The notes: generated from the letters alone by a model not told the origin. A DNA stretch of 59,162 nt from Klebsiella planticola ATCC 33531 (GCF_000735435.1 NZ_JMPP01000036.1:1-59162); one strand, 5' to 3'. Shown: positions 26,714 through 38,490, counted from the stretch's first letter. Numbers and translations: made by a program.

Positions 26714-27988
26714 ATGGCAAGCAGTAACTTGATTAAACAATTGCAAGAGCGGGGGCTGGTAGCCCAGGTGACGGACGAGGAAGCGTTAGCAGAGCGACTG
26801 GCGCAAGGCCCGATCGCGCTCTATTGCGGCTTCGATCCAACCGCTGACAGCTTGCATTTGGGGCATCTTGTTCCATTGTTATGCCTGAAACGCTTTCAGC
26901 AGGCAGGCCATAAGCCTGTGGCGCTGGTGGGGGGAGCAACCGGTCTGATTGGTGACCCGAGCTTTAAAGCCGCCGAGCGTAAACTGAACACCGAAGATAC
27001 CGTGCAGGAGTGGGTGGATAAAATTCGCAAACAGGTCGCGCCGTTCCTCGACTTTGATTGCGGTGACAACTCGGCCATTGCCGCGAATAACTACGACTGG
27101 TTTGGCAGCATGAACGTGCTGACCTTCCTGCGTGATATCGGCAAGCACTTCTCCGTAAACCAGATGATCAACAAAGAAGCGGTTAAGCAGCGTCTGAACC
27201 GCGACGATCAGGGCATCTCGTTTACCGAGTTCTCCTATAACCTGCTGCAGGGTTACGACTTCGCGTGTCTGAACAAGCTGCATGGCGTGGCGCTGCAGAT
27301 TGGCGGTTCCGATCAGTGGGGCAATATCACCTCCGGCATCGACCTGACCCGTCGTCTGCACCAGAACCAGGTGTTTGGTCTGACCGTTCCGCTGATCACC
27401 AAAGCCGATGGCACCAAGTTCGGTAAGACCGAAGGCGGCGCGGTATGGCTGGATCCGAAGAAGACCAGCCCGTACAAATTCTACCAGTTCTGGATCAACA
27501 CCGCGGATGCTGACGTTTATCGCTTCCTGAAGTTCTTCACCTTTATGGACATTGCCGAGATCAATGCGCTGGAAGAAGAAGATAAAAACAGCGGTAAGGC
27601 CCCGCGCGCGCAGTACGTGCTGGCCGAGCAGGTCACCCGTCTGGTACATGGCGAAGAAGGGCTGGTAGCAGCAAAACGCATTACCGAAAGCCTGTTTAAC
27701 GGTAATCTGAGCGACCTGAGCGAAGCCGACTTCGAACAGCTGGCGCAGGATGGCGTGCCGATGATTGAGCTGGAAAAAGAGGCCGACCTGATGCAGGCGC
27801 TGGTGGATTCCGAGCTTCAGCCATCGCGTGGCCAGGCGCGTAAGACTATCGCCTCTAACGCCGTCACCATCAACGGTGAAAAACAGTCCGACCCGGAATA
27901 TGTATTTAATGACGGCGATCGTCTGTTTGGTCGCTACACCTTACTGCGTCGCGGTAAGAAAAATTACTGTCTGGTCTGCTGGAAGTAA
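26714..27988 (+). CDS. tyrS: Tyrosyl-tRNA synthetase
   Basis: TyrS is a class I aminoacyl-tRNA synthetase that charges tRNA-Tyr. The 424-residue protein equals E. coli TyrS in length. Its HIGH-type motif is HLGH in [14 protein letters not shown], its KMSKS-type motif is KFGKT, and it has a C-terminal S4-like RNA-binding domain (about 350-424). ATG 26714 is preceded by GGAG with 6-nt spacing. An ERIC element lies just upstream and a strong terminator downstream. Confidence 0.98.
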   Translation: MASSNLIKQLQERGLVAQVTDEEALAERLAQGPIALYCGFDPTADSLHLGHLVPLLCLKRFQQAGHKPVALVGGATGLIGDPSFKAAERKLNTEDTVQEWVDKIRKQVAPFLDFDCGDNSAIAANNYDWFGSMNVLTFLRDIGKHFSVNQMINKEAVKQRLNRDDQGISFTEFSYNLLQGYDFACLNKLHGVALQIGGSDQWGNITSGIDLTRRLHQNQVFGLTVPLITKADGTKFGKTEGGAVWLDPKKTSPYKFYQFWINTADADVYRFLKFFTFMDIAEINALEEEDKNSGKAPRAQYVLAEQVTRLVHGEEGLVAAKRITESLFNGNLSDLSEADFEQLAQDGVPMIELEKEADLMQALVDSELQPSRGQARKTIASNAVTINGEKQSDPEYVFNDGDRLFGRYTLLRRGKKNYCLVCWK

Positions 27989-28001
27989 TTGCGTAAAGGC
28001 A

Positions 28002-28031
28002 GGGGCGTGGGAAACCACGCCCCTTATTTTT
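28002..28031 (+). terminator. tyrS terminator
   Basis: A GGGGCGTGG/CCACGCCCC 9-bp stem with a GAAA tetraloop is followed by TTATTTTTTG. It is located 14 bp after tyrS and 19 bp before pdxY, so pdxY must depend on read-through or a promoter inside tyrS. Confidence 0.93.
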
Positions 28032-28049
28032 TGCTGTCAGGTACACAAG

Positions 28050-28910
28050 ATGAAGAACATCCTCGCCATCCAGTCCCACGTTGTGTTTGGTCACGCCGGC
28101 AATAGTGCCGCAGAGTTTCCGATGCGCCGCCTTGGCGCGAACGTCTGGCCCCTTAATACCGTTCAGTTCTCCAACCATACGCAGTACGGGAAATGGACCG
28201 GTTGCGTGATGCCGCCTGCGCATCTGACCGAAATCGTTCAGGGGATTGCTGATATTAATCAGCTGCAGCGTTGTGATGCGGTATTGAGTGGCTATCTGGG
28301 CTCCGCCGAACAGGGTGAACATATTCTCGGTATCGTGCGTCAGGTAAAAGCGGCCAATCCGGCGGCGAAATATTTCTGCGACCCGGTGATGGGACACCCT
28401 GAGAAAGGCTGCATCGTCGCACCCGGCGTGGCGGAGTTTCACGTCCGCTACGCGCTGCCGGCGAGCGACATTATTGCCCCCAACCTGATTGAGCTGGAAA
28501 TCCTCTGCGGTCATCCGGTGGCGAACGTTGCACAAGCCGTCTTAGCCGCGCGCGAGCTGATTGCGCAGGGTCCGCAGGTGGTGCTGGTTAAACATCTTGC
28601 CCGCGCCGGGTTGAGTATGGACCGGTTCGAAATGCTGCTGGTGACGGCTGATGAAGCCTGGCATATCAGCCGCCCGCTGGTGGATTTTGGCCTGCGTCAG
28701 CCGGTTGGCGTCGGCGATGTCACCAGCGGATTGCTGCTGGTTAAACTGCTGCAGGGGGCTCTGCTTCGCGATGCGCTGGAGCATGTGACCGCGGCGGTGT
28801 ATGAAATTATGCTGGCCACGAAAAATATGCAGGAGTACGAGCTGCAGGTGGTTGCCGCACAGGATCGTATTGCGCAGCCGGAGCACTACTTTAGCGCCAC
28901 GCAGCTTTAA
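28050..28910 (+). CDS. pdxY: Pyridoxal kinase PdxY
   Basis: PdxY is a ribokinase-fold enzyme that phosphorylates pyridoxal in the B6 salvage pathway. The 286-residue protein begins [20 protein letters not shown]. The anion-hole/catalytic motif is near [15 protein letters not shown], with the Asp in GVGDVTSG. E. coli PdxY is 287 residues. ATG 28050 is chosen because the upstream part of the same open frame overlaps tyrS. It follows the tyrS terminator closely. Confidence 0.96.
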   Translation: MKNILAIQSHVVFGHAGNSAAEFPMRRLGANVWPLNTVQFSNHTQYGKWTGCVMPPAHLTEIVQGIADINQLQRCDAVLSGYLGSAEQGEHILGIVRQVKAANPAAKYFCDPVMGHPEKGCIVAPGVAEFHVRYALPASDIIAPNLIELEILCGHPVANVAQAVLAARELIAQGPQVVLVKHLARAGLSMDRFEMLLVTADEAWHISRPLVDFGLRQPVGVGDVTSGLLLVKLLQGALLRDALEHVTAAVYEIMLATKNMQEYELQVVAAQDRIAQPEHYFSATQL

Positions 28911-28917
28911 CCTTAAA

Positions 28918-28944
28918 ACTGCCCGGCCTCGCAGCCGGGCAGAT
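28918..28944. terminator. Hairpin between pdxY and gstA
   Basis: CTGCCCGGC and GCCGGGCAG pair (about 28919-28942) around a short loop, between convergent genes. No long T-run follows. Confidence 0.7.
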
Positions 28945-28956
28945 AATGTCTGGCGA

Positions 28957-29559
28957 TTAAACCCCTTCCGCCGCCAGCGCCGCGGCCACCGATGGACGAG
29001 CGGCCACGTGTTTCATCCAGGCCTCGATATTGCTGTAACCTGTCATATCCAGCTTCACGGCCCTGGTCCAGCGCAGTACGGTAAACAGGTAGCCATCAGC
29101 GATGGTGAAACGATGCCCGTTCAGCCACTGCTTCTCCTTCAGCGACTCATCAATATAATGCAGCTTCTTCTCCAGCTGAGCGCGCACGATCGGTTTGTAA
29201 TCTTCCGGAGTGTCCGGGCGGAAAAGCGGCGTAAAGCTTTTATGCAGTTCCGTCGCGACATAGTTCAGCCACTCCAGTGTCTGGTAGCGCGCAATGGTGC
29301 CCACCGGCGCCAGCAGCTGGCGATCCGGCACCTGATCGGCAATATATTGCATAATGGCGACGCCTTCCGTGAGCAGGATATCGTCGTCAAGGAGCAGCGC
29401 CGGAACCTGTCCCTTCGGGTTGATCTGCAGATAGTCCTCACCGTTTTCCAGGCGCTTCTTCTGCAGGTCGACGCCTTGTAAGGTGAAGTCCAGTCCGCTT
29501 TCGCGCAGGGCGATATGTGATGCAAGGGAACAGGCGCCGGGTTTGTAGAACAGTTTCAT
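28957..29559 (-). CDS. gstA: Glutathione S-transferase GstA
   Basis: GstA is a cytoplasmic beta-class glutathione transferase. The 200-residue protein has an N-terminal thioredoxin-like domain ([20 protein letters not shown]), with the beta-class cysteine at position 10 binding glutathione. A helical C-terminal domain follows from about residue 90. The glutathione gamma-glutamyl site is [12 protein letters not shown]. It is closely similar to E. coli GstA (201 residues). Confidence 0.96.
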   Translation of the reverse strand: MKLFYKPGACSLASHIALRESGLDFTLQGVDLQKKRLENGEDYLQINPKGQVPALLLDDDILLTEGVAIMQYIADQVPDRQLLAPVGTIARYQTLEWLNYVATELHKSFTPLFRPDTPEDYKPIVRAQLEKKLHYIDESLKEKQWLNGHRFTIADGYLFTVLRWTRAVKLDMTGYSNIEAWMKHVAARPSVAAALAAEGV

Positions 29560-29604
29560 CAGTAACTCCTCGTGGCTGCAGTTTTCTGTATGTTAGCCCA
29601 GGGG

Positions 29605-29638
29605 TAAAAAAAAAGCCGCTAACAAAACGTTAGCGGCC
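29605..29638 (-). terminator. dtpA terminator
   Basis: In the minus-strand direction, a GCCGCTAAC/GTTAGCGGC 9-bp stem (29615-29637) with a 5-nt loop is followed by nine or more T. This is a textbook intrinsic terminator, and gstA starts just after it. Confidence 0.95.
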
Positions 29639-29664
29639 TAAATTTATTGGTTTTCCCGAAGCGC

Positions 29665-31170
29665 TTAAGCGGTTGCCGTATCGCGAGCTTTGCTCACTGA
29701 GTCGTCATCCTGGGTCATGCGGTTCAGTTTCGGTGCGATAGCAAACATCAGCACGGCGATAACTGCGGTAGCAATACCAATCTGCAGGAAGACATGGCCA
29801 TATACGGCAAGAGACTGCAGCGGATCGGTCACGTTCTCCGGAACCGCCATCAGGTTGGCGACTTTACCGGCGATGATAGCGGCGCCTGCGGTAGTCAGGA
29901 ACCAGCTGCCCATGATAAAGCCCATCAGGCGCTGCGGTACCAGCTGTGCCACCATCGCCAGACCCAGACCGGAAATCATCAGCTCACCGATACTCTGCAG
30001 CGCGTAGCTCAGAATCAACCAGTTAACGGAGACGATACCGGCATCGGTTGCAAATTTGGCGCCCAGCGGCAGAACGAGGAAGGCCAGCGAGCACAGCACC
30101 ATGCCGATCGCAAATTTGTGCGGCATTGGCAGACGGTCGCCCATCTTGTTATAGATAGCGGCCAGAATCGGGCTGCCGATCATAATCCAGAACGGGTTCA
30201 GCGCCTGGAACTGTTCAGGCTGGAAGTCAATGCCCAGAATGGCGTGCTCAACGTTGCGGATAGCAAAGAAGTTCAGTGAAGTCGGCATCTGGCTGTAGAG
30301 GACGAAGAAGACGATCGCCTGAACCATCAGAATGAAGGCAACAATCATCTTACGACGCGCAGCCCCTTTCATCGCAATAGCTTCTTTCGCAAAAATAATC
30401 ACGATACCCAGAGCCACCACGCCCAGCACCATACGGGCAATGCCCTGGTTGTGCAGCAGCCAGGTCGCAATCACCACCAGGACGATCACGCCGACGATGG
30501 TCGCCAGCAGTTTACCGAAGTGTACCGGGGCAAAGTCAGGCTTCGAACCGTAGTTTTTTACCCATTTTTTGCAGAACATGAAGTTCACCAGGGTAATCAG
30601 CATCCCGACGAAGCTCAGCGAGAAGGCGATGCTCCAGCCAAATTTCGCCGCCAGCCACGGGGTAGCCAGCATAGAGAAGAAGGAACCGATGTTGATGGAC
30701 ATATAGTACATCGTAAATGCGCCATCAAGACGCGGGTCATCTTTCTCATAGCAGGTCGAGAGCAGGGAAGACGGGTTAGCCTTAAACAGGCCGTTACCGA
30801 CGGCGATAGTCGCCATACCCATATAAACGATAGCCGCGTCGTGTCCGGAATACGCCACCAGGGCGTAGCCGATAGCGAGGACGATGGTCCCCAGCATAAT
30901 CACACGCTTAGTACCGAGCACTTTATCGCCCAGCCAGCCACCGATAGCCACGAGGCCATAAACCAGCGCGCTGAAGGAGGAGAAGAGAGTAATAGAATCC
31001 GCTTCTGACATACCCAGCTGTTTGACCAGGTAAACGGCCATGATCCCTTGCAGGCCGTAATAACCAAAACGCTCCCATAATTCGATCGAGAAGATCAGAT
31101 AGAACGATTTCGGTTGTTTGAAAGCGTTCAGACTCACGCTTTCTGCTGGTTTATTGTTTGCAGTTGACAC
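29665..31170 (-). CDS. dtpA: Dipeptide/tripeptide permease A (POT family)
   Basis: DtpA is a proton-coupled inner-membrane peptide transporter (formerly TppB). The 501-residue protein has the POT signature [12 protein letters not shown] (ExxERFxYY) in the first helix, [14 protein letters not shown], and fourteen membrane helices. The start is GTG 31170, which gives the E. coli-like N-terminus and has AGAGG 5-6 nt upstream. The longer frame from 31221 runs into the leader and is rejected. E. coli tppB is activated by OmpR and by leucine. Confidence 0.95.
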   Translation of the reverse strand: MSTANNKPAESVSLNAFKQPKSFYLIFSIELWERFGYYGLQGIMAVYLVKQLGMSEADSITLFSSFSALVYGLVAIGGWLGDKVLGTKRVIMLGTIVLAIGYALVAYSGHDAAIVYMGMATIAVGNGLFKANPSSLLSTCYEKDDPRLDGAFTMYYMSINIGSFFSMLATPWLAAKFGWSIAFSLSFVGMLITLVNFMFCKKWVKNYGSKPDFAPVHFGKLLATIVGVIVLVVIATWLLHNQGIARMVLGVVALGIVIIFAKEAIAMKGAARRKMIVAFILMVQAIVFFVLYSQMPTSLNFFAIRNVEHAILGIDFQPEQFQALNPFWIMIGSPILAAIYNKMGDRLPMPHKFAIGMVLCSLAFLVLPLGAKFATDAGIVSVNWLILSYALQSIGELMISGLGLAMVAQLVPQRLMGFIMGSWFLTTAGAAIIAGKVANLMAVPENVTDPLQSLAVYGHVFLQIGIATAVIAVLMFAIAPKLNRMTQDDDSVSKARDTATA

Positions 31171-31769
31171 ATATACCTCTTTTTTTACATCCCATATTAA
31201 CGGGGGGTGTTCGGGGCGCAATCTGATAAGACCGCCGCCTTTATAGTTATTCTGGAGGGAAAACGGGAAGTAATGTTCACTATCCTGGCCGTTCAGGCAA
31301 GCGTTTTGTAATACTCTGTTACATATATCTTGGACGTTATAATACGCCAGTCATTCAAATGTTATACAGAGTTAAATTTCACCTTTTTCACATTGGTGAT
31401 ATTTTTATCTGTCGGGACGGGAAGGGGATCGGATAATGGCGATATATTCTGCTGATAAGCCTTGAACATAGTGATATAGCCCATAATCCTAAAAAATGAT
31501 GGGGTATTGTCCTGGTAAGTGGTGCTCTGCTATTGGAAATACTGGCTTTCCTTATCATTGTTGCAACAATAATTTAACATTAAGTTGCGTGGATGATCTG
31601 GATCACAAATGTATAGAAATTTTTTCGCCACAAAAAATGATTAACCTGGATGAACGTTATATAGGCGGTTAATTGTCCTGTAGAGTGCGGAAATAGTGGC
31701 GTTAAAGGCAGGGGATTAGCGCAAAGGACAGAACCATTACCACAAGCAGGGTAATGGTTTGTCTGAATG
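31171..31769. other. Long spacer upstream of dtpA and downstream of nth
   Basis: These 599 bp hold no recognisable gene. Near dtpA the minus strand has a TATAAA-like -10 (around 31240). At 31304-31330 two GTAACA/ATTACA-like half-sites could be OmpR sites. At the nth end, AACCATTAC/GTAATGGTT (31732-31759) forms a 9-bp hairpin without a T-run, perhaps the 3' end of the rsx-nth transcript. Confidence 0.45.
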
Positions 31770-32405
31770 TTATTCGTAGACTTTCTCTTTAAACTCGCAC
31801 AGATCTTCAATCAGGCAGGAGCCGCAGCGGGGTTTGCGCGCAATACAGGTATAGCGGCCGTGGAGAATAAGCCAGTGGTGACAGTCGACTTTAAATTCGG
31901 CGGGAACGACCTTTAGCAGTTTTTCCTCCACCTGTTCAACGTTCTTCCCGGGGGCAAATTGTGTCCGATTGCAAACGCGAAAAATATGCGTATCCACGGC
32001 AATCGTCGGCCAGCCGAAAGCGGTATTCAGTACCACGTTGGCAGTTTTACGTCCTACGCCGGGAAGCGCTTCCAGCGCCGCTCTGTCCTCGGGAACCTCG
32101 CCATTGTGCTGCTCAAGCAGGATCCGGCAGGTTTTAATGACATTTTCAGCTTTGCTGTTAAATAACCCGATGGTTTTGATATACGATTTGACGCCATCAA
32201 CACCCAGCGCCAGCATGGCTGCCGGCGTATTCGCTACGGGATAGAGCCTGGCCGTGGCTTTATTCACGCTGACGTCCGTCGCCTGCGCCGAGAGCAGTAC
32301 GGCTATCAGTAATTCGAACGGCGAGCTGAAATTCAGCTCCGTTGTGGGGTGCGGGTCGTTATCCCGCAGTCTGGTCAGTATTTCCAGACGTTTGCTCTTA
32401 TTCAT
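31770..32405 (-). CDS. nth: Endonuclease III
   Basis: Nth is a base-excision-repair DNA glycosylase/AP lyase for oxidised pyrimidines. The 211-residue protein has the helix-hairpin-helix motif [20 protein letters not shown] with catalytic Lys120. The catalytic Asp is in [10 protein letters not shown]. The C-terminal [4Fe-4S] pattern is [17 protein letters not shown] (C-x6-C-x2-C-x5-C). It overlaps rsxE by four bases (ATGA) and is the last gene of the rsx operon, as in E. coli. Confidence 0.98.
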   Translation of the reverse strand: MNKSKRLEILTRLRDNDPHPTTELNFSSPFELLIAVLLSAQATDVSVNKATARLYPVANTPAAMLALGVDGVKSYIKTIGLFNSKAENVIKTCRILLEQHNGEVPEDRAALEALPGVGRKTANVVLNTAFGWPTIAVDTHIFRVCNRTQFAPGKNVEQVEEKLLKVVPAEFKVDCHHWLILHGRYTCIARKPRCGSCLIEDLCEFKEKVYE

Positions 32406-33106
32406 CCCAGACTTTCCCTGTGCGCATCAACCGGCGCGGCTTGACTCGCTTCAGCTGCCTTTGCTTTACGCTGTTTGGTTCGTTCATCAATCAGGTATTT
32501 CACCGCCAGCATCATCCCTAAACCGATAAAGGCGCCCGGCGGCAGCATCGCCAGCAGGAACGGCGTATCGGTATGGAATACTTCGATCCGCAGCGCTTTC
32601 GCCCAGCTGCCCAGCAGGCTATCGGCACCATCAAACAGCGTCCCGTTGCCGAGGATTTCTCGCAGCGAACCGAGCACAAACATCGCGCAGGTCGCCCCCA
32701 TACCAATGGAGAAACCATCCAGCGCCGACAGCGCCGGCCCTTTTTTGGCAGCGAACGCTTCGGCACGACCGACCACGATGCAGTTGGTCACAATCAGCGG
32801 AATAAAAATCCCCAGAGACTGATACAGACCAAATGCGTAGGCGTTAATCAGCATCTGTACGACGCTCACGACCGAAGCGATGATCATGACATAAATCGGG
32901 ATACGAATTTCAGCCGGTGTCCAGCGACGCAGGCTGGAGATGGTCAGGTTGGTCAGCGTCAGCACCAGGGTTGTCGCCAGTCCCAGCCCTAACGCATTGG
33001 TGGCGGTAGAGGTCACGGCGAGGAGGGGGCACATGCCTAACAGTTGTACCAGCGCGGAGTTGTTTTTCCACAACCCCTGAACAATAACGTCTTTGACTTC
33101 GCTCAT
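32402..33106 (-). CDS. rsxE: Electron transport complex subunit RsxE
   Basis: RsxE is an inner-membrane subunit of the Rsx/Rnf complex, which keeps the superoxide sensor SoxR reduced. The 234-residue protein has about six membrane segments and is a paralogue of RsxA in inverted topology. Both carry the symmetrical cysteine motif that binds the intramembrane iron-sulfur cluster ([10 protein letters not shown] and [13 protein letters not shown]). It lies 3 bp after rsxG and overlaps nth by four bases. Confidence 0.96.
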   Translation of the reverse strand: MSEVKDVIVQGLWKNNSALVQLLGMCPLLAVTSTATNALGLGLATTLVLTLTNLTISSLRRWTPAEIRIPIYVMIIASVVSVVQMLINAYAFGLYQSLGIFIPLIVTNCIVVGRAEAFAAKKGPALSALDGFSIGMGATCAMFVLGSLREILGNGTLFDGADSLLGSWAKALRIEVFHTDTPFLLAMLPPGAFIGLGMMLAVKYLIDERTKQRKAKAAEASQAAPVDAHRESLG

Positions 33107-33109
33107 GGC

Positions 33110-33730
33110 TTACTCTCCACAGGACGTGAGTTCGGGAATCTGTGCGGGCAGCGTTTGCGCGTACAGGCCGGCACGCTTAACGGCGTTGACCACCGCGCGT
33201 GGGGTAATAGTGGCGCCGGTGAACTGATCGATATCACCGCCGTCTTTTTTTACGGCAAAGTGACTGTCGCCGGGGCCATGAATGACTTTACCCGCAAAAT
33301 GGGTTATCCAGCCAGACAGGCGAAGTTCAATTTTGTCGCCAAGGCCGGGCGTCTCATGATGCTCCGTCACGCGGGTTCCAAGTACGGTGCCTTTGAAGTC
33401 GGCGGCAACCAGCAGCTGAATCGCACCGGAGTAACCATCGGGGGCGGTCGCTTCCATCACCACCCCGACAGGGGCGTCGTTATTTTTGGCAATCCAGATC
33501 TTATGCTGACCTTTACCGAGCGGTGGCGCAGCGACCAGATAGCAGCTCTGTAGCAAATCGTTATTATAGCGGTCCGCAGGCAAAACCTGATTGAACAGCG
33601 CTTTTTGCTGCGTCGCCGCCTGCTCAGCAATCGTCGATTTCGTCAGCTCATTGATGGCCGCGGTTAACCCGGTAGAGCCGGCGGCAAAGAGCGCCAGCGT
33701 AATGCCGTGTTTGCGCATGCTTTTTAACAT
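33110..33730 (-). CDS. rsxG: Electron transport complex subunit RsxG
   Basis: RsxG is a periplasm-facing flavoprotein of the Rsx complex with a covalently bound FMN. The 206-residue protein has an N-terminal membrane anchor (residues 8-28) and the flavinylation motif TGAT in [18 protein letters not shown] (Thr near 175). ATG 33730 is preferred over ATG 33733 because GAGG then lies 7 nt upstream. It follows rsxD by nine bases. Confidence 0.95.
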   Translation of the reverse strand: MLKSMRKHGITLALFAAGSTGLTAAINELTKSTIAEQAATQQKALFNQVLPADRYNNDLLQSCYLVAAPPLGKGQHKIWIAKNNDAPVGVVMEATAPDGYSGAIQLLVAADFKGTVLGTRVTEHHETPGLGDKIELRLSGWITHFAGKVIHGPGDSHFAVKKDGGDIDQFTGATITPRAVVNAVKRAGLYAQTLPAQIPELTSCGE

Positions 33731-33739
33731 CATTGGTCC

Positions 33740-34792
33740 TCAGCGGTGGCCATAGACGCGCGGGCGCGTGTAGTAGTCGATTAACGGAACGGTAATGTTC
33801 GCCAGCAGCACGGCAAAAGCCACACCGTCAGGATAACCGCCAAAGCTGCGGATGAGCCACACCAGCACACCGGCGAGGGCGCCGAATATCAGGCGGCCGC
33901 GGTTGGTGGTGGAAGCGGTAACCGGATCCGTTAAAATAAAGAATGCGCCGAGCATGGTCGCGCCGGAAAGCAGATGAATCTGCGGGGCAGCGAAGCTCTG
34001 CGGTGAAAACATCCAGCCCAGGGTGGCGCAGAGGGTCAGGCTAAGCAGGAAGCTCAGCGGAATATGCCAGCGAATAGTCTTCTGCCAGAGTAAAAACAGA
34101 CCGCCGAGCAGATAGGCGATATTGACCCACTGCCAGCCAAGACCGGCCAGCGTGCCGCCGTAGATCGGGTACTGCAGGATCTCCTTCACCGCGTGACCGG
34201 CATGCAGCGACGTTTTAAACGTATCCAGCGGCGTGGCCTGGCTGATGCCATCGATCCCCAATCGCAGGGCGTTCATATCGTTACCGCTGGCGGTATGGCC
34301 GCTAAAAATAACCTGCAGGGCGTCGGTGAAGCCTGGAACGGTGGCCGCAATCTCATGCGGCGGCAGCCAGGAGGTCATCTGCACCGGGAATGAGATCAGC
34401 AGCACGACATAGCCAATCATTGCCGGGTTAAACGGGTTGTGACCCAGCCCTCCGTACAGCTGCTTGGCAATAATAACGGCAAAGGCGGTACCTAAAACGA
34501 CCAGCCACCAGGGCGCCAGCGGCGGAATACTGATGGCCAGCAGCAAACCGGTCAGCAGCGCGGAGTTATCGGCAAGCGTGGCGGCAATATTCTGTTTCCG
34601 CAACCTGAGGATGGCGGCCTCTGTCGCCCAGGCCGTGAGGGAGGCGAGAACGAGCTGCACCACGGTTCCCCAGCCAAAGAACCAGGTCTGAACCGCGATG
34701 CCGGGTACGGCTGCGAGCAGAACCAGCAGCATAATCCGTGAGGTCTGACGCTGGTTGTGGGTATAAGGAGAGCTTGCGATTCTGAAAACCAT
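33740..34792 (-). CDS. rsxD: Electron transport complex subunit RsxD
   Basis: RsxD is an inner-membrane subunit homologous to NqrB/RnfD. The 350-residue protein has about ten membrane segments and the covalent-FMN motif SGAT in [20 protein letters not shown] (Thr near 187 in E. coli). With RsxG it passes electrons across the membrane. It directly abuts rsxC, with no spacer. Confidence 0.96.
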   Translation of the reverse strand: MVFRIASSPYTHNQRQTSRIMLLVLLAAVPGIAVQTWFFGWGTVVQLVLASLTAWATEAAILRLRKQNIAATLADNSALLTGLLLAISIPPLAPWWLVVLGTAFAVIIAKQLYGGLGHNPFNPAMIGYVVLLISFPVQMTSWLPPHEIAATVPGFTDALQVIFSGHTASGNDMNALRLGIDGISQATPLDTFKTSLHAGHAVKEILQYPIYGGTLAGLGWQWVNIAYLLGGLFLLWQKTIRWHIPLSFLLSLTLCATLGWMFSPQSFAAPQIHLLSGATMLGAFFILTDPVTASTTNRGRLIFGALAGVLVWLIRSFGGYPDGVAFAVLLANITVPLIDYYTRPRVYGHR

Positions 34793-36748
34793 TTATTCCT
34801 CGTTAACTGCCTGCCGGGATGCTTTCCTGGCCTGAACGCGGGCGATTGCTTCGGCGACCGCGGCTTTACGCGGGTCGTCGTTGGCGGCTGACTGGGTCAT
34901 CTGCTGTTGCTGCTGCTCGGCTTTGCGGGCCTTCGCGCGGGCGATAGCCGCTTCAACGGCCGCTTTACGCGGGTCGACGGCTTCGGCGGCGGGCTGCACG
35001 TCAGCCGGTGCGGCGGCCTGCTGCTCGGCCTTGCGGGCCTTCGCGCGGGCGATAGCCGCTTCAACGGCCGCTTTACGCGGGTCAGCAGCCTCGGTGGCAG
35101 GCTGTCCCGTTTGCTGATCCTGCTGCGCCAGCTTGCGGGCGCGGGCCTCGGCCTTACGGGCTTCGCGGGCGGCGATCGCTTCACTGTTATCCGGTTTTGC
35201 TCCGGCCTGGACAACGATCGGCTGGGCGGCATCGCGTTGTTTTTCGCGAACCCGGGCCAGCGCCGCGTTAATCGCCGCATGATCTTTCGCGGCCGGTTGA
35301 ACAGCAGACTGTTTGTGGCGTTCCAGACGAGCGGCTTTGTCCCGCTCCAGACGAGCCTGGCGGGCCTCAAAGCGGGCTTTGGCCTCCGCCGCGCGCTTTT
35401 CTTCCTGACGGATAGCCGTAATCTCGGCCTTTTCCTGACGGAAATATTGTACCAGCGGAATATTACTCGGACAGACCCAGGCGCAGGCGCCGCACTCGAT
35501 GCAGTCGGCCAGGTTATGGGCGGTGGCTTTATCGTGCTGCTGGCCTTTGCTGAACCAGTACAGCTGCTGCGGCAGCAGATCGGCCGGACAGGCATCCGCA
35601 CAGGCGCTACAGCGAATACAGCCTTTCTCTTCCTCGGGGTCGCCCATTTCGCTTGCCGAGGGCGCCAGCAGGCAGTTGGTGATTTTGACCACCGGAACGT
35701 CAAGCCACGGCAGGGTGAATCCCATCAGCGGGCCGCCCATAATGACCATCTGTTCGGCGCTCGGGCAGAAGCCGGCATCTTCCAGCAGATGGCGAACCGG
35801 GGTTCCCAGTCGCGCCCACACGTTGCCCGGACGGGTAACCGCCTCGCCCGTGAGGGTGACAACGCGCTCGGTGAGCGGCTCACCGTCGATCACCGCGCGT
35901 TTAACCGCATAGGCGGTCCCGACGTTTTGCATCAGCACACCGATGTCCGACGAGCGCCCGCCGTGGGGAACCTGTTTGCCGGTGAGGATCTGCGTCAGCT
36001 GCTTCGCGCCGCCGGACGGATACTTGGTGGGAATCACCCGCAGTTCGATACCGTGAGCATCGGCAAGGACTGCCCGCATCATCGAGATGGCCTGCGGTTT
36101 ATTATCCTCAATCCCGATCAGCACCTGACGCGGTTGTAAAATATGGGCCAGGATGCGGATGCCGGCGATAATTTGCGCCGCGCAATCCTGCATCAGGCGA
36201 TCGTCGGCGGTAATATAGGGTTCGCATTCAGCGGCGTTAATAATCAGGGTTTCAATTTTGTCGCCGCCGCCGCGTAATTTGCTGCCGGTCGGGAATCCCG
36301 CGCCGCCCAGCCCGGCCACGCCGAACTGATGAATACGCTCGATAAGCTCTTCGCGGGTTTTGTTTGCGTAATCACTCCAGCCGTCACGCTCAATCCACCG
36401 GTCTTCACCGTCGGCATCGATAATGACGCTCATCTCGGCGAGGGCGGAAGGGTGTGCGGTCGAGTGTGGCGCGATGGCGCTGACGGTACCGGAGGTCGGA
36501 GCATGAACCGGCAACATTCGTCCCCAGCCGCGGGTCAGCGGTTGACCACGCAGTACGCGATCGCCGGGCCGCACGCAGAGCTCACCCTCAGCGCCGATAT
36601 GCTGTTTTAACGGGATCACAAACTGCTGCGGCAGGGAAACCTGGCGCAGCGGCGTACCGTTAGACTGGCTTTTCATTTCAGGCGGGTGAATACCGCCGTT
36701 GAAGTCCCAGACTTTATCTTTTCTGAAAGCGGAAAATAGCTTAAACAT
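34793..36748 (-). CDS. rsxC: Electron transport complex subunit RsxC
   Basis: RsxC is the soluble NADH-oxidising subunit, homologous to RnfC. In its 651 residues are an N-terminal region, the NADH/FMN domain ([20 protein letters not shown] at about 130-150) and two [4Fe-4S] motifs ([12 protein letters not shown] and [12 protein letters not shown]). A long Ala/Lys/Glu/Arg-rich C-terminal tail of about 200 residues follows. The tail has 36-residue repeats built on [23 protein letters not shown] 36748 ([14 protein letters not shown]) overlaps rsxB by eight bases, as in E. coli. E. coli RsxC has 740 residues, so this copy seems to have fewer tail repeats. Confidence 0.95.
   Translation of the reverse strand: MFKLFSAFRKDKVWDFNGGIHPPEMKSQSNGTPLRQVSLPQQFVIPLKQHIGAEGELCVRPGDRVLRGQPLTRGWGRMLPVHAPTSGTVSAIAPHSTAHPSALAEMSVIIDADGEDRWIERDGWSDYANKTREELIERIHQFGVAGLGGAGFPTGSKLRGGGDKIETLIINAAECEPYITADDRLMQDCAAQIIAGIRILAHILQPRQVLIGIEDNKPQAISMMRAVLADAHGIELRVIPTKYPSGGAKQLTQILTGKQVPHGGRSSDIGVLMQNVGTAYAVKRAVIDGEPLTERVVTLTGEAVTRPGNVWARLGTPVRHLLEDAGFCPSAEQMVIMGGPLMGFTLPWLDVPVVKITNCLLAPSASEMGDPEEEKGCIRCSACADACPADLLPQQLYWFSKGQQHDKATAHNLADCIECGACAWVCPSNIPLVQYFRQEKAEITAIRQEEKRAAEAKARFEARQARLERDKAARLERHKQSAVQPAAKDHAAINAALARVREKQRDAAQPIVVQAGAKPDNSEAIAAREARKAEARARKLAQQDQQTGQPATEAADPRKAAVEAAIARAKARKAEQQAAAPADVQPAAEAVDPRKAAVEAAIARAKARKAEQQQQQMTQSAANDDPRKAAVAEAIARVQARKASRQAVNEE
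34914..35085. repeat. 108-bp repeats in the rsxC tail
   Basis: Two almost identical blocks of about 64 bp (34914-34977 and 35022-35085) lie 108 bp apart, encoding [20 protein letters not shown] twice. A third diverged copy ([18 protein letters not shown]) is at about 34812-34880. The in-frame repeats are prone to expansion or loss. Confidence 0.85.
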
Positions 36749-37319
36749 GTTGTTCCACAGGAATATTGCGTACTGGAATAGTGTGCAGGTCCCACTTCCA
36801 GTTTTCAGTGGTCGTCGCGACAGGAACCATCTCGATACATTGCGTCGGGCAGGGCGCGACACAAAGATTACAGCCGGTACAAAGGTCGCTCATCACTGTG
36901 TGCATTGCGCGAGTTGCGCCGACAATCGCATCAACCGGGCAGGCCTGGATACACTTTGTGCAGCCGATACAGTTGTTTTCGTCAATGATCGCGAGCATGC
37001 GTGCCGGCTCGAGTTGCTGTTCATCGCCATCGATGGGCTGCGGGTCGACGTTCAGCAGAGCGGCAATTTTTAGCATCACCGCTTCACCGCCAGGAGCGCA
37101 GCGGTTGATTTTCTCACCCTGAGTGCCGACGGCCTCGGCATAAGGACGACAGCCGGGGTAGCCGCACTGTCCACACTGACTCTGCGGGAGAAGCTCATCG
37201 ACTTTTTCAACAACGGGATCATCTTCCACTTCAAACCGACGGGAGGCGTATCCCAGAATCACGCCAAAAACGAGCCCCAACAGGCTAATGGCGATCACGG
37301 CTATCCAGACTGCACTCAT
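36741..37319 (-). CDS. rsxB: Electron transport complex subunit RsxB (ferredoxin)
   Basis: RsxB is a membrane-anchored polyferredoxin of the Rsx complex. The 192-residue protein has an N-terminal helix (residues 5-27). A four-cysteine Fe-S motif follows ([15 protein letters not shown] and a later Cys in NRCAPGG), then two classical [4Fe-4S] ferredoxin motifs ([12 protein letters not shown] and [12 protein letters not shown]). It starts two bases after the rsxA stop and overlaps rsxC. Confidence 0.97.
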   Translation of the reverse strand: MSAVWIAVIAISLLGLVFGVILGYASRRFEVEDDPVVEKVDELLPQSQCGQCGYPGCRPYAEAVGTQGEKINRCAPGGEAVMLKIAALLNVDPQPIDGDEQQLEPARMLAIIDENNCIGCTKCIQACPVDAIVGATRAMHTVMSDLCTGCNLCVAPCPTQCIEMVPVATTTENWKWDLHTIPVRNIPVEQHV

Positions 37320-37320
37320 A

Positions 37321-37902
37321 TTACAACTTCACCAAACCACTAAAGCCCATAAAGGCCAGCGACATTAAACCGGCAGTTACCAGGGCAATGGCATTACCAC
37401 GAAACGGCGCAGGCACATCTGCAACCACCAGGCGTTCGCGAATAGCGGCGAACAGAACCATCACCAGCGAGAAACCGACCGCGGCGGCAAAGCCGTAGAG
37501 CGCGGACTGCAAGAAGTTATGCCCGAGGTTAATATTCAGCAGCGCGACGCCGAGCACCGCACAGTTGGTGGTGATCAGCGGTAAGAAAATACCGAGCAGT
37601 CGATACAGGGCAGGGCTGGTTTTGCGCACTACCATCTCGGTGAACTGCACCACTACCGCGATAACCAGGATAAAAGCCAGGGTACGCAGGTAGATCAGGT
37701 TAAGCGGGATTAGAATCCAGGTATCAATCAGCCAGGCGCAAATTGAGGCCAGCGTCATCACAAAGGTGGTGGCCAGTCCCATCCCCATTGCGGTTTCCAG
37801 TTTTTTGGAAACCCCCATAAACGGGCACAGTCCAAGAAACTTCACCAGCACGAAGTTGTTCACAAGGACAGTACCAATAAAGAGCAGTAAATAATCAGCC
37901 AT
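37321..37902 (-). CDS. rsxA: Electron transport complex subunit RsxA
   Basis: RsxA is the first gene of rsxABCDGE-nth. The 193-residue protein has six membrane segments and the two half-sites for the intramembrane [2Fe-2S] cluster ([13 protein letters not shown] and [14 protein letters not shown]), shared with RsxE. The start [20 protein letters not shown] at 37902 matches E. coli (193 residues). A frame from 37962 would add 20 residues and is rejected. Confidence 0.97.
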   Translation of the reverse strand: MADYLLLFIGTVLVNNFVLVKFLGLCPFMGVSKKLETAMGMGLATTFVMTLASICAWLIDTWILIPLNLIYLRTLAFILVIAVVVQFTEMVVRKTSPALYRLLGIFLPLITTNCAVLGVALLNINLGHNFLQSALYGFAAAVGFSLVMVLFAAIRERLVVADVPAPFRGNAIALVTAGLMSLAFMGFSGLVKL

Positions 37903-37981
37903 CAACTCGACCTGAAAACAGAAAAAGCCGCCTATTATCGAATAAATCGATACCGGCGACAACAGGTTAACTGTGGGGTTA

Positions 37982-38422
37982 TTACGAATTCACGAAGGTT
38001 CGCTTAACCCGTGCGGAACGTTTGAAATAGGGGACTAACAGCGCCGCGGCGAGAAGCGGAAACAGCAGCTGGCGCAAGGCCATCACGTCTGATATGGGTG
38101 AAAAAGCAAAGGCCTTTATCGCCAGCAGCAGAGAGATGAGCAGCCAGATAATATAGTGCTTTGGTACGATGCTTCGCCGTTTGAAAAACGCAATGGTTAG
38201 CCACAGGGTATAGTACCACATGGCGAGGGCGAACAGCAGCGACCCCACCCAAAGCAGGAGGTGCCCTGTGCTCATTTCCGCCAGCAGGGCGTAGGTCCGG
38301 GAGCTCATCAACGCATTAGCAAAGATTAACAGCGACAGCGAAGTGCTAAGCAGAGCAACCAGTAGCCATGCGAGCGGCGCCAGCAGCCACCCGCCGATAC
38401 GTTCTGCAGAGTGAGAAGACAT
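37982..38422 (-). CDS. ydgK: DUF2569 inner-membrane protein YdgK
   Basis: This 146-residue protein has four predicted membrane helices (about 14-40, 58-80, 93-112, 120-138). It is the orthologue of E. coli YdgK, of unknown function. ATG 38422 has GGGAG 5 nt upstream. It precedes rsxA on the same strand by 79 bp and may share transcription with the operon. A frame from 38440 would bypass the ribosome binding site. Confidence 0.88.
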   Translation of the reverse strand: MSSHSAERIGGWLLAPLAWLLVALLSTSLSLLIFANALMSSRTYALLAEMSTGHLLLWVGSLLFALAMWYYTLWLTIAFFKRRSIVPKHYIIWLLISLLLAIKAFAFSPISDVMALRQLLFPLLAAALLVPYFKRSARVKRTFVNS

Positions 38423-38490
38423 GATTTCTCCCGGATTCAATCAAAATGAAGAGCGGGAGTATAAGCAACTGCCATGGCGGAGAACAGTTT

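Noticed and set aside
34907-36139. A 410-codon plus-strand frame antisense to rsxC
   Set aside because: It arises from the GC-rich, repetitive rsxC sequence; rsxC itself is complete with its motifs.
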